Shown here: positions 12,401 through 25,026 of the stretch, one piece after another
Position numbering within the stretch: the first letter of the stretch is position 1
How the letters are laid out: each line of letters starts with the position of its first letter
NCBI GenBank assembly: GCA_026214975.1
Contig: JAOBSW010000378.1
Location: forward strand, 1-64,000
Source of the DNA: Gentiana macrophylla
Lineage: Eukaryota > Streptophyta > Magnoliopsida > Gentianales > Gentianaceae
Length of the DNA stretch: 64,000 nt
Direction of reading: 5' to 3'
Notes under the pieces: generated by a model
Database searches by the model: none
What the model was told of the DNA's origin: nothing
Seen by the model: only the letters and a program-made list of their open reading frames with translations
Program-made: the position numbers and the translations under genes

Positions 12401-14890
12401 TGATTTTGGATCACCAACCTATGAATCCTTGGTGATTTTCTCTGAGCTAAGTTCTTTGGAAGAACAATGTGTAGCGGTGCATTTAACGATTAAAAGAGTA
12501 AACAGCGGGCGGAGTTAATTTTAGCTAGAAAAGTGGGAGTGATATAGTTAGAAATGAATCTCGGGTTCAATCCTTGAATATCGCGGAAAATTTTTTTCCG
12601 TTTACGATTCGTTGGAACAAATAGGTTTACCTTCTATTCGATAATTTGTTTGTCGCATAGAAAGTGAATATACCATTTGTAGTACTAATCCAAGACTCGG
12701 CTTTTGTTTGATAAAGTCAAAACCACTTAGAAATGCAATATGTATATAAACACATCTTAAGAGCATTAAAAGCAATTGGTTTCTATATTTAGATAAACGC
12801 TTCTTTTCATATTCTATAGTTAGTGCATAGTCCCTAAAAGACAAGATTCAAGGCGGCTCATGGGTGATTCCTCTTCTCCGATCTGGTTATATTGTCTCAA
12901 AGGTTACGATGACTAAGTTTCCTTTCAACTGGAAAGGATAATGGTTATAAAGAAGTAACATAGCTTGTTTAAGGCGACGCACGAGGGTCTCGATGAAAGA
13001 TACAAGCTAGTAGGAGCTTCCGAGTAGTGACTTTTTGTCGATAACTATTCGAACACTCCGGTCAGTTTATCCAAAATATTTTGAGGTTCTCTGTTTTCAA
13101 TGTCAGAGATAGAGTATTCTATACTCGGAATAGGCCATTCATAGTCCTCGAGGACTGATGCTCAGCTTTGCCTCGTTTGTGACATGTTCTCTGTCAAGTG
13201 AGAAACCGTAAAATTGCCTTATATATGTTTTTAGATGTGCTACAATACTACTCGCATAACTCAATAAAGATATTAGAAGCAAAATATCGGTTTACATTGA
13301 AATGTAAGACCGAAGTCTACCCTAGAATATGCTTTGGAATTTCACGGATAAGGTGTGGATTCGGTTCACCCCACTTCCATAAATATAAGCATTTAGCACA
13401 CGGTGCTTGAAGGTAGGTCTGGAAATTTCGCCGCGAACACGTTCGGTCGCTGATCAATCGTTCTATATCTTGTAGCATTGAGAAAAAGGTTTGTTATAAG
13501 ATTCTTGAATCGGGAAGTGACGATTATCGCATTGGCAGTCCTTCCACGATAGAATCACATGATAAAGTAAAACCTTAAACCTTGAAATACACGTTTACCA
13601 AGGTAGTTACTAAGCGATTAAAATCGGATCACATCCAACATCGGTTGTTGGTGATAACACTAAATACTACTAAACTAGATCGTAATTTTGATCCACCGAG
13701 AATGTAATTGGGGTATGGTTTATCCATTACCCATTACTGAGTTCGGGTGACTTTGTAGTCCGAGGATCGATTGATGACCTATGGCTCTTTTGTGAATTTG
13801 TATAGGATTACGATAATGTGAGGTTGGTTTAATTGCCATAACCACAGTGAATGGAGTTCGGTACTCCGGTTCTGTTTACTTCTTGTAGAACCACTCGAGG
13901 CGCCCTCAGTCCAAAGGGGGAGTACTGGATCTCACATGGAAAAGAGTAGAATGAGTTCGGTATTGCATGATTTCGTTCAAAAAAGCGAGAAAATAGGGGT
14001 GATTCCTAAGACTTTCTTGCCAAACAAACGAGTGCGGGATTCATTTGAATGCAGAAGGGTATTGACTTATGAACTTAGCGGGATGACCGCCAAGCTTAAT
14101 GTCCTTTGTGGATAAAAAGCAAACCTCTCGGTCCATTGGAAGTCGTATAAATCTACAATATGTGGATTTGATCAAAGATATTGATAAGTCTTTTGTAGAT
14201 CGGATATCAATTTTAGTGCATTGAGTGAATATATATATATTAGTGTTTGTGAAGGATAACAACACGCACCGAGTTGGAATCAACACGGGTGTGTTATCCA
14301 AGTCGAGAATCGACAATACCACAATTCTCCCAACGTGAAGATTTGGACAACATTCTTAAGAGTTTGACTCAAGTCGAATTCATTAGAATCAGTCCACCGT
14401 TTCCCATCCATCTTATTGGTTAAGATGATCGCATCTGTATGCAACATTCAACGAGGAAGTTCTACCCTATGCATACCGGGAATGACTCTCACAAATCTTC
14501 GGATCGGGAGAAATGGGATAGATTCTCTTTCTAGTAAAGAGATGGTCGGAGTTATTGAGCGTCAATTTGATCGAATCATAGATTCGGTTAACTCAAGCAA
14601 GTTTAGTATGTCCTTTAGTATCTTGAAGAGAAGCGAGGAACAATATCGCGGACATATTCATGTATGAACCTGGATATGTGTGATACAACGATTTTGACTT
14701 TAAGTCAGATTGAGGATGATCGTTAAGTCGATCTCGGGCTCGATGTTTACTCGAGTATCACATGATTTGATGGACGGTAAGCTTTCGATTCTCACGGATC
14801 GTGCTAGGGGCGACAACCCCGACTAATCATTAAGACCCATGACATTTAGATGTAGGTACTCCCGAGTCAATGACCTATCCTACGACTGTA
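9460..14890 (+). mobile_element. LARD-like internal domain, copy 1 (non-coding)
   Basis: About 5.4 kb with no frame longer than ~100 codons and no recognisable gag, protease, integrase, reverse transcriptase or RNase H motif. In order: a leader with several CCGTTG motifs (9767-9990), the hairpin AAACCCT-AGTT-AGGGTTT (10295-10312), AT-rich stretches, a G/C-richer block (10800-11300), a middle section that repeats CGATATTTGGAATCGATGAACTAG-like phrases (11840-12010), and a 3' section ending in CCTATCCTACGAC. The final ~180 bp and the PPT are missing. The same order recurs in every other internal segment, so it is one family. Family name unknown; LARD status is inferred from large size, intact LTR signals and absent coding capacity. 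Confidence 0.85.
9461..9476 (+). other. Decayed primer-binding site (copy 1)
   Basis: TAGATAGCTGATGCCA follows the LTR end by one base, where the copy at 59310 has TGGTATCGGTGCCA. The family consensus resembles TGGTATCAGAGCCA, complementary to the 3' end of plant initiator Met-tRNA. This copy has lost much of the match. Confidence 0.55.
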
Positions 14891-15296
14891 CTGTATCGGG
14901 TCTCCCTTTAACGTGCTATTAATGCGCCCAGAACACAATAGGTGTGATTGTCTTATCCGGACTTTCGGTTAAGAGAACCTAATGGGGCATTTATATACGA
15001 TAGATATATCATATGAAGGTCGGACTTCATTTGATTAGAGTTCACGATATAATTCCGTGTCGAGAAGTCTTATCGAATCAATGGATGATCATATTTATGG
15101 ATATATCTTAATCCCGAGGTGATCACAGGTCAAGCGCTTGAATCGATTAAGTTTGACTTGGCGGTTAAAGATTGATTCGAGTCTGTCTGATCCGAATTAC
15201 CCCATCTTGGCATTGCAATCGATTGAGTGAGTAGTCCGTGTTATCATAGATACGGAATCCATTCCTTCCATTTATGGAAGTAGATAAAGATGATTC
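14891..15296 (+). mobile_element. Partial LTR (interior piece only)
   Basis: Starts abruptly at TATCGGGTCTC, about 240 bp into the LTR, and runs to GAAGTAGATAAA, about 640 bp into it. The junction at ~14890 fuses CCTATCCTACGAC (internal domain) to the LTR interior. The internal 3' tail, PPT and first quarter of the 3' LTR are therefore deleted. Confidence 0.85.
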
Positions 15297-15655
15297 GGAT
15301 CATATTTACCCACAATCGGTTTAAGGATCATATTTACCCACAATCGGTTTAGGATCATCTTCCACTTGCCCCATCGAGGCTACTCGCCATTTCTAAATCC
15401 ATGCCGTATCGGCCGGTGGCGAACTCACTCGCGGTGCGTCTGGGTGGAACGAGAATGTTGGAATTGACTGTTGTATTATTAGTATTGTTTATAGGAACAT
15501 CGCCCGCAATACAATAGGCTCCCGATGTCATTTGAGAGTAATTCCTACAGTACAATTGTACTTGAGGTCTGGTCGTTCATATAACTTTCCTCCAAAAGCG
15601 TGAAAGTTAGTAATGAGACTAGCACTTTGTTATCTTCGGTTTAAATTCTAATTGA
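15297..15655. other. Unclassified insert between inverted LTR pieces
   Basis: About 360 bp that match no other part of the window. It opens with a 27-bp unit present twice in tandem (15297-15323 and 15325-15351), followed by a third partial start. The middle is richer in G and C than the flanking LTRs. The minus strand is open from ~15587 to a TGA at 15355-15357, about 73 codons, with a mixed, protein-like composition including PPRRTASEFATGRYGMDLEM. I do not recognise the protein. It may be a captured gene or foreign-element fragment. Confidence 0.6.
15355..15587 (-). pseudogene. Open minus-strand fragment, unknown product
   Basis: Continuous frame within the unclassified insert, ending in TGA at 15355-15357. 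There is no ATG near the 5' side of the frame, and TGA closes it upstream, so it would be an exon or a truncated gene end rather than a complete gene. Residues include MTSGAYCIAGDVPINNTNN and, later, RRTASEFATGRYGMDLEMAS. Composition differs from the low-complexity frames found in the retroelement and satellite. No family is recognised. Confidence 0.25.
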
Positions 15656-15856
15656 ATCCCATAAATCCTCCCGTGTATATACCATGCCCGGGTTAAGTGA
15701 TTACATAAACGATATACTTAGGGTTTTACATGCTGTAGTGTAAATACTTCATTGTCAAGCATCATTGATTATGAGAATAATAAATATGAATAATAATATC
15801 ATTTCATTTATTAAATAAAACAATTTCAAATTGTCTTTCGGGCATCACACTCAACA
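15656..15856 (-). mobile_element. Minus-strand LTR, first ~200 bp only
   Basis: Reads as the reverse complement of the LTR start. It includes the TTTCGGGCATCACAC block and ends at CTCAACA, where the family has CTAACA. Everything downstream in the LTR is missing at the boundary with the unclassified insert. Confidence 0.8.
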
Positions 15857-16055
15857 ATCTCCACTTGCACGAAAGCATGTGATTTAATTGTTTTAAGCAC
15901 ACCTCTATTATTTAAAATACAACAAACTACATCTCCACTTGCTCTAAAGCAATGGAGACCCATCCCATTCTAGTTACTCCATTAAGCATATCATAACCAT
16001 TTCGTATTCAAAGTACACTCCGAGTATGCCGTCGTAGGATAGGTCATTGAGGATC
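15857..16055 (-). mobile_element. Minus-strand internal 3' tail fragment
   Basis: About 200 bp of internal domain next to the minus-strand LTR start, with the reverse-complement PPT (TCTCCACTTGC). It ends near GTCGTAGGATAGGTCA, then switches to a plus-strand LTR end near 16050-16060. Confidence 0.75.
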
Positions 16056-16130
16056 GAACAGATCTATTCGTGTATATATAGATCTAGATTCTTCCAAATT
16101 CGCTTCATTGCCGGATGATATTACTAACCA
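16056..16130 (+). mobile_element. 75-bp plus-strand LTR end between minus-strand pieces
   Basis: Contains the last part of the LTR in plus orientation, including ATTCGTGTATATATAGATCT and ending GGATGATATTACTAACCA. It abuts a minus-strand LTR that lacks these same ~70 terminal bases. The simplest reading is that the LTR terminus was inverted in place. Confidence 0.7.
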
Positions 16131-17903
16131 GGATCTATTCTACAAAGGGGGTTGTAGAACATACCTTTTGGATCTCAAATCCAAATCGAGAAGAACCGCA
16201 AGGAGGATGAATTGGGAGTAGATGTGATGAGCACCACGAATCTTCCGACGATCGCATGATCCAAGCAATTCCAGTGGAAGGAATTCCTAATTTCGAACCC
16301 TTTCTGATATGCTACAACGGAAAAATCTCAAGATTTCCCCTCCTCTACTTGGTCGAAAATTCTTCTTTCTTTTTCAAAGGAAGAAGTCTAGAATTTTGTT
16401 AATGTGTTGAGCTTGGGAGAACTCTTTTATATAATAGAAGAGTAAAGCTTAGCTTCAAGGATTTTATTATTCCAATAAATAAATCCATAAATAAAAAGAT
16501 AATCTCATAATATTTTAGAACAAATCTAAAAATAATATTTATCTTTATTTATTACCATAAATATTTATCCAATAAATATTTTATCTTATTAATGTCTTTT
16601 TAATACACAAGAAAACTAATTCCTTTGTTAAAATAGGACATGTGTGGCGCCACAAAATATATGACTTAGTCATATTAATTTTAACATTACACAATAATTG
16701 GGCCAAGACCATGGAAAATGTCTTTCCACATATTTAATTATTTTTAGCAACTAATTTAATAGTCCATTAAACAATTAATTCACATATCGTTTTAATAAAG
16801 TCCAACATGAACTAAATCAATATTATTAGATTCGACGTCCGAGAATATACATGCTATATTGTGGAGGCACGTCGGGACCACTCAGATTAATAATCGGTGA
16901 CTCGATAAATCAAATAAATAATTATCCTACGAGCAGAATAATTATATTCGATAAATCAATCATGAATATGCCACCATAATCCGTGGCGCACTCCTCGATT
17001 ATAAGATTATATTTATCTCCTCACGAAAGTAATGGCGTCCACCGATATAATCATTTCATATGGATTAATCCTCCATAGACCTGCTCATTCTAATCGAGGA
17101 AGTTACCGTTAACCCCACCGAACATCTTGTCCTTACTTACCGTTAACCCCTAGTGATCAATAATTCAAATAACCTCCATGGTAGCTAATCAAGGTAATAT
17201 GAATCCATGGATCGATCAATGTTCGTGGATTAACTCATTAAAGAGGCTGTCTATCTACTTCATAAATGGAAGGAATGGATTCCATTATCTGTGATAACAC
17301 GGACTACTCACTCAATCCAGTACAATGCCAAGATGGGGTGTGATTGAGATCACGAGACTTGGCAGTAATCCTTAACCGTCAAGTCAAACTTCACCATTGA
17401 TTCAAGCGGTTGGACTGTGATCACCTCGGAGATTAAGATATATCCATAAATATGATCATCCATTTGATTCGATAAGACTTCTCGATTATGGAATTATCGC
17501 TAAGTAGGAACTCACAACAAATCGGTCCATTTTATATGATATATCTATCATATATAAATGCCCCATTAGTTCTCTTAACGAAAGTCCGGATAAGACAATC
17601 ACACCTATTGTGTTATGGGCACATTAATAGACGTTAAAGGAGATCAGATACTCGATTATTAACTTCACTGTACTGGCTAATTGTATTTTAAGTACATCTT
17701 CACTAACTCAATCCTCCTCCGATGTATATACCATACAATTGAGTTAAGTTATTACATAAAACAATATACTTTAGGGTTTTCATAAGTGGTAAATACTATT
17801 GTCACATCGGTGATTACAGAGAATAATAAATATGAATAATAATATCATTTCATTTATTAAATAAAACAATTACAAAATTGTCTTTCGGGCATCACACCTA
17901 ACA
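16131..17903 (-). mobile_element. Minus-strand LTR, nearly full length
   Basis: About 1.77 kb matching the reverse complement of the LTR, ending at CTAACA (17898-17903) and followed by the reverse-complement PPT. Features in reverse: the TATA box near 16426-16433, the palindrome TGTGGCGCCACA at 16643-16654, and the U3 dyad ATATGAC-TTA-GTCATAT at 16659-16675. Only the terminal ~70 bp are missing from its left end. Confidence 0.88.
16426..16433 (-). promoter_or_regulatory. LTR TATA box (minus-strand copy)
   Basis: Reads TATATAAA on the minus strand, between the same flanking blocks as in the plus-strand LTRs. Confidence 0.6.
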
Positions 17904-19700
17904 ATCTCCACTTGCACGAAAAACATGTGATTAATGTTTTAGAGCACACCCTATTATTTAAAATACAACAAACTACATCTCCCACTTGCTCTGAAAGCAA
18001 TGGAGACTCATCCCGTATGCTAGTGCCCACTAAGCATATCATAACCATTCGCATTCCAAAGTACACTCCGAGTATGCCGTCGTAGGATAGAGTCGTTGAC
18101 TCGGGAGTACCTACATCTAAAATGTCATGGGTCTTAATGATTAGTCGGGTTGTCGGCTTGGGACGATCCGTAGAATCGAAGCGTTACGGTCCATCTAATC
18201 ACGTGGTGCGAGTAAACAATGAGCCGAGATCGACTTAATGATCATCCTCAATCGACTTAAAGTCAAAATCGTATCACACATATCCAAATTCATACATGAA
18301 TATGTCCGCATATTATTCCTCGTTCTCTCAAAGATACTAAAGGAAATACTTAAACTTGCTTTGTTAACACCGAATCTAAGATTCGATCAAAGTTGACGTT
18401 CAATAACCCTGACCATCTCTTGTCACCAAAGAGAATCCATCCCATTTCTCTTTATCCAGAAGATTTAGAGAGTCATTCTGGGCATAGGGTAGAACTTCTC
18501 GTTGAATGTTGCATACCTGATGCATCATCTTAACCAATAAGATGGATGGGAAACCGGTAGATCGATTCAATGAATTCGACAGAGTCAAACTCTTAAGAAT
18601 GTTGTCCAAATCTCATTGCGAGAGAATTGTGGTATTGTCGGATTGATTGGATAACACACACATATTTGATTCCAACTAGTGGAGTGTCATCCTTCACAAA
18701 ACACTAATATATATTTATATATTCACTACTATACTAAAATTGATATCCGATCTACAAAAGACTTATCAATATTACGGTCAAATCCACATATTGTAGAAAT
18801 ATATGACTTCCAATGACCTAGAGAGGTTTGCTTTTATCCACAAAGGACATAAGCCTCAATGCCGATCATCCTATCATAAGTTCATAAGTCAATACCATCT
18901 GTTTTTGAATGAATCCGGACTCCGTTTGTTTGGCAAAGAAAGTCTCAGAATCACCTTATTTTTGCTTTTGAGCGGTAAATCATGCAATACCGAACTCATT
19001 CTACTCTTTTCCGTGTAGATCCAATTACTCCATTTTTGGGCACGAGGCGCAGGTGGTTCTGAAGTATGAACGGCTTGCAGTACCAAACTCCATTCACGTA
19101 GGGGTTATGAAGCTTGTAAACCAACTCTCATTATTATGATCTATCGCTCACAAAAGAGCATAGGTCATCGATCGTCATCCTTAGACTACAAAGTCACGCA
19201 GAAACTAAGTAACGGGTGATGGATAAACCATACTCCTACTACATTACGGTGGATCGAAATTTCGATCTAGTTTAAGTAGTATTTAGTGTTATCACCAACA
19301 ACCGATGTTGGGCGTGATGCGATTTTAATCGATTAGTAACTACCTTTAGTAAATGTGCTTCAAGGTTTAAGGTTTGCTTGATCATGGATTCTACTCAGAA
19401 AGGATGTAACGGATATCTTTGTCCCTTCCCGATTTCAAGAATCCTATATCTAACCTTTATACTCAATAGTTTAAAAGATATAGCACGAATGGTCATTGAC
19501 CGAGCGTATGCCACGAAATTCTGGTCTTACCTTCAAGCACCGTGTGCTAAATGCTTATATTTAGCGGAGTGGGGTGAACCGAATCCACACCTTATCCGTT
19601 AAATTCCAAAGCATATTCTAGGTAGACTTCTCGATCTTACATTTCAATGTAAACCGTTATTTCGCTTCCAATATCTTTATTGAGTCTGTGGTACTTTGGC
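17904..19700 (-). mobile_element. Minus-strand internal domain, 3' ~1.8 kb
   Basis: Continues from the minus-strand LTR through the reverse-complement PPT (TCTCCACTTGCACG) and the AGACTCATCCCGTATGC block to ATATCTTTATTGAGT. It then breaks near 19690-19700. The next bases are plus-strand leader sequence (GCAATTTTAATTTCCAG), so two internal domains meet in opposite orientations. The rest of this internal domain and its 5' LTR are missing. No gene seen. Confidence 0.85.
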
Positions 19701-22700
19701 GCAATTTTAATTTCCAGAAAATAGATCTGTTTAGTAGCTGTTTAGTTATTTCGTGTTTCCCGTTGATCGAACCGTTGAAACGAAGATCCCTCCGGTAAGA
19801 ATCAAGATTAGAAGATGATGATCAACTCCACAAATTTTGGCGTCGATCAGAGTCTGTTTCGATATCCGTTTGATGCTGCGAAGAGGCTGCTGTAACAGAA
19901 AAACGCAGGATTCACAGAAACACTATCTGTGACTTCCTCGATTTTCTGGGAGAGTTTGGACCGTTGAAACGCAAATCCGACCGTTCAGATTGATCAACTG
20001 GAGGTTTCGGACGTACCATAAAATTTCAGGTCGATCGAGTTCATCTCGATTCCCGATCTGCCTCAGGAAGTCCCTTGATGCAGTGCAGTCAAAGTCAGAT
20101 TCAGCAGCAAGTTTGGAGGTTTACTGGAGAAAATTGGTAAGTCAAAGCAACTGATCCAACCGTCCATATTGAAGTTCAAGGGTGAACAAAAGATCTGGAA
20201 ATTTTGTCCGATCCGAGTTCGCTTGGTTTCCCGATCATGAAGAGTCAGTACAGCTGCAGATTTAGTTAGAAAGTAGCAAAGCCTAGTTAGGGTTTTGGTT
20301 TTATTTTATAATAGATTAGATATGCGAGTGCCAACGATCCATCTCGGTGTTTAAATTTTCCGCAATTTATTTTTATGTGTTTGATCAATAAATAGATATA
20401 AAATCGGAATTGCCATGACATGCATCATATCATAAATCCACTCCATGCATACATGCCAGAATTTTAATTTTGGTAATTAAAATAGGCATGTATACAAACT
20501 CGTGTAATTAGTTGAAATTTAATTAATATGTGGTAATTAATTCAATTTAGTAACTAATTAAAGATAGATCCAGGGCGGGTTATGAAATCGTTAGGCCTTT
20601 GATTGTGTGTTCTCGGTGAACCGCAGCAAAAGCTTCGCGAGATCACGTTTTCAATTGTAGTAGTCTCTGAGGTTGAATGATGGTAAAAGAACAATCACTT
20701 TGGATAAAAGCGGTTCGCCTATAGGTTGGGTGGTCAAGCCTGAGCTGGCTTTCGACCGACTTAACCCTCCTAGTGTGATGCATGCGGGGGTCCGGCAAGA
20801 CTAAGCTACACCGGAGAATGGAGGGTGATTCCTTCTTATCTCTTAACGTGAAAATTTGTCTTGACCCGATTTCGTCGTCGCTTATCACATATGTTCCAAC
20901 GAATAGGGCGGGTAGGCTTTCGTTACCCGACACCATTCGGAATCCTTGATTTGATGAGCTTTTATGATAACATAAAAAAGGCGTGGTTAGTTAACCCACA
21001 ACCACTTCCAAAATATTGAGTGGGAGCGGGAGCGGCTGACCAACCCACGGCCTCTACTATAGATACAAGTAAGTGAGAGAAGGGTGACGCCTCGAGGCGC
21101 TTTTGATTTTCGTCCCCAGGATGAATTGTTCACCTATCAACATTCATGGCTTGGTCTCCGAAAGGATAGAGATTTACGGTACTTGTCGGGTCAACGGCCT
21201 ATCCCAAGACGGCACACTCGGGCGTACCTAAGAGATCCGATATAGTAGGTCACACTCATCATGGGTATTTTTGGAAATATCTGGAGGCTGCTGAAAAGGA
21301 AGGTAGTCAATGAATAAAGGGATGTTCGATCTCGTGGGATGTCCGATTCTCACAAGTTATTCATTGATGAGATTGTCTCGATTTAACCGTCATCTCTTTG
21401 ACTCACTCCAGGCAAGACTTGAGATGCGAGGTTAAAACCGGAATGGTGTAAGTAGACTTATTTTTTAGTTTACAATTCCTAAAATAAAATAATATAGTAG
21501 TGTTAAACTTGAATTAATTTATGTCATTTTATTTACGAAGATTATCCACCCACTAAATTGCTTAAAATTTATAATTGACTAGTATTGACTTAGTTAAAAA
21601 GGAAAGTAAACTAGGGCGTTGAACTAGTTAATCGATAATAAATTAATTTTAAGGAAGAGATAGTTTTCTCTTAAGCCTTTTAAAAACAAGAGTGACATAT
21701 AGGTATGTCACTAGTGTGGGTCGTGTCAAGCGGAAGACAAACTTAGTTTGATCAAAGGTGATTTGGACTTTGAAATTCTTAGTGAATTTTGAGTATGTAG
21801 TAATTACACGAGTAATTTTCTAATTGAAAATTGGAAAATCATGAAGTGTTACTAGTTAGACGATATTTGGAATCGATGAACTAGTGGGCTTTATGATTTG
21901 TTGTTTTTCTAGAACATTGAAAGTGTTACAGCGACTACACACGTATTCGTTAATTGAAAAACCGGAAAGTCATGAAATGTTGCTAGTTAGGCGATATTTG
22001 GAATCGATGAACTGGTGGGAGTTTCTATGATTTGTTGTTTTCTAAAACAATAGAACTATATGCGAAAAGATTTTCAAATCGAAAAAATCGGGAAATTCAT
22101 AAAAATAAAGCATTGTCGTTAGAGGCGGTATTTGGAACCGATAAACAAGTGGGAGCTTTAATGTTATGATTTGTTGTTTTTCCTCATATATTAGAAAATC
22201 CGAGAAGTCTACGACAGTAACACTCAAAATAGACATCCACGGTTCAAGAGTAGTGTCTACTCAAACCGAAACCGCTGTTTCAGCCCCATTTCCATTCATT
22301 GAAAGTCAAGAATGGGAGAATATGTCTAAAAGTGTTAGTCACCTAAAGCGAAAATTTTAAGGGTTGAACGAAAATTAATTAGCTGAAAATCATAGGATAA
22401 GGACGGTGATTTTGGATCACCAACCTATGAATCCTTGGTGATTTTTCGAGCTAAGTTCTTTGGAAGAACAAGGTAGCAGTGCATTTAACGATTAAAAGAG
22501 TAAACAAGGCGTTAATTTTAGCTAGAATAGTGGGAGTGATATAAGGAAATGAATCTCGGGGTTCAATCCTTGGATATCGCGGAAAATTCATTTTAAATTC
22601 CCAAGACTCGTTGGAGCGAATGGATTTACCTTCTATTAGAGTAATTTGTTTGTCGTATGAAAGTGAATATACCATTTGTAATCACGAATCCAAGACTCGG

Positions 22701-25026
22701 ACTTTTGTTTGATAAAGTCAAAACCACTTACAACCGCTGAAATATGTATATAAACACATCTTAAGAACTATTAAAAGCAATTGGTTTCTATATTTAGATA
22801 AACGCTTCTTCATATTCCATAGTTAGTGCATAGTCCCTAAAAGACAAGACACGAAAGGCGGCTCGAGGTGATTCCTTTCTCCTATCTGGTATATATTGTC
22901 TCAAAGGTTCAATGACTAAGTTTCCTTTCAATCGGGAAAGGATAATGGATATAAAGAAGTAACATATAAGCTTGTTCATGGCGACCTTCAGTCGATGAAG
23001 ATGCTTAGAGCTAGTAAGAGCTTCCAGTAGTGACTTCTTGTCGATAATCATTCAAACACTCCGGTAAGTTTATCCAAAATATTTTGAGGGTTTCTCTATT
23101 TTCCATGAGATAGAGTATTCTATACTCGAATAGGCCATTCATAGTCCTCGGGGCGATGCTCACCGCTACCACGTTGCCGACATGTTCTCACTAAGTGAGA
23201 AACCATTAAAATTGCTTTATATATGTTTTTAGATGTGCTACAATACCTTTGCTTAACTCAATAAAGATATTGGAAGCGAAATAGCGGTTTACGTTGAAAT
23301 GTAAGACCGAGAAGTCTACTAGTATATGCTTTGGAATTTACGGATAAGGTGTGGATTCGGTTCACTCCCCCTTCCATAAATATAAGCATTTAGCACACGG
23401 TGCTTGTAGGTAGATGTCGAAATTTAGTGAACACGTTCGGTCATGACCAATCGTTCTATATCTTGTAGCATTGAAAAAGGTTTGTTATAAGATTCTTGAA
23501 ATCGGGAAGGGAGTTATCGCATTGCGTCCTTTACGATAAGTCATGAGCGATGGAAACCTTAAACCTTGCGATGACGTTTACTCAAGTGGTTACTAGCGAT
23601 TAAAAATCGGACCACATCCAACATCGGTTGTTGGTGATAACACTAAATACTACTAAACTAGATCGTAATTTCGGCCCACCCGTGAATGGTGGGGTATGGT
23701 TTATCCATTACCCATTACGGGTTCTACGGACTTTGTAGTCCGGAGGATCGATTAGTGACCTATGGCTCTTTTTGAGCGATGTGAGGATTACGATAATAGA
23801 GGTTGGTTTAATAGCCATAACCACTGGTGAATGAGTTCGGCACTCCAGTGCATTCATACTCTTGTAGAACCACTGAGCGTCTCGGGCCCGAGGGAGTAAT
23901 TGGATCTACGGGAAAGAGAGTAGAATGAGTTCGGTATTGCATGATTTACGTTCAAAAGCGAGAAAATAAGGGTGATTCCACTGAGACTTTCTTGCCAAAC
24001 AAGCGAGTGCGGATTCATTCAAAATGTAGAAGGGTATTGACTTATGAACTTATGACAGGGATATTTGCCAAGGCTTATGTCTTTGTGGATAAAAAGCAAA
24101 CCTCTCGGTCATTGGAAGTCATATATTTCTACAATATGTGGATTTGACCAGACTATTGATAAGACTTTTGTAAATTTGGATATCAATTTTAGTACATGTA
24201 GTGAATATATAAATATATATTAGTGTTTGTGAAGGATAACACTGCACGAGCTTGGAATCAACATGGGTGTGTTATCAAGTCGAATCGACAATACCACAAT
24301 TCTTCTACAATGAGATTTGGACAACATTCTTAAAGTTTGACTCGGTCGAATTCATTAGAATCGATCCACTGGTTTTTATCCATCTTATTGGTTAAGATGA
24401 TGCATCTGTATGCAACATTCAACGAGGAAGTTCTACCTATGCCTGGGAATGACTCTCAAATCTTGGATCGAGAAATGGGATAAATTCTCTTTCTAGTAAG
24501 AGATGGTCGAGGGTTATTGAGCGTCAACTTTGATCAGATCTTAGATTAAGCGGTTAACAAAGCAAGTTTAGTATGTCCTTTAGTATCTTGAAGAGAGCGA
24601 GGAACAATATCAGGACATATTCATGTGTGAACTTGGATATGTGTGATACACTCGATTTTGACTTTAAATTGATTGAGGATGATCGTTAAGTGATCCTAGG
24701 GCTGAGTGTTTCTCGATACCACATGATTTGATGGACCGGTAACGCGTTGATTCACTGGATCGTCTCGAGGCCGACAACCTGACTAATCATTAAGACCCAT
24801 GACATTTAGGAGCTTAGATGTGCTCCCAGTACCTGACCTATCCTACGACGGCATACTCGGAGTGTACTTTGGAAATGCAAATGGTTATGACATGCTTAGT
24901 AGGTACTAGAATACGAGGATAAGTCTCCTATTGCTTTAGAGCAAGTGGGAGATGTAGTTTGTTGTATTTTAAATAATAGAGTGTGCTCTAAAACAATTAA
25001 TCACATTCTTTCGTGCAAGTGGAGAT
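19701..25026 (+). mobile_element. LARD-like internal domain, copy 2
   Basis: About 5.3 kb starting within the leader (the GAAAATAGATCTGTTTAG block, ~240 bp inside the normal start) and running to the PPT before the LTR at 25027. It has the same order as copy 1, including the CCGTTG-rich leader and the AGTTAGGGTTTT motif near 20290. The PBS is missing because the 5' end is cut at the inverted junction. No frame longer than ~100 codons. Confidence 0.87.

Noticed and set aside
15355..15587. Assigning the minus-strand frame to a known retroelement or host protein
   Set aside because: No motif diagnostic of any family is visible, so it is left as unknown.
23941..24147. 68-codon frame whose residues (LTYELM, SLEVIYFYN) recur in other copies
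   Set aside because: Other copies break it with stops and frameshifts at different points, so the likeness reflects DNA conservation. An ancient coding remnant remains possible but cannot be supported.
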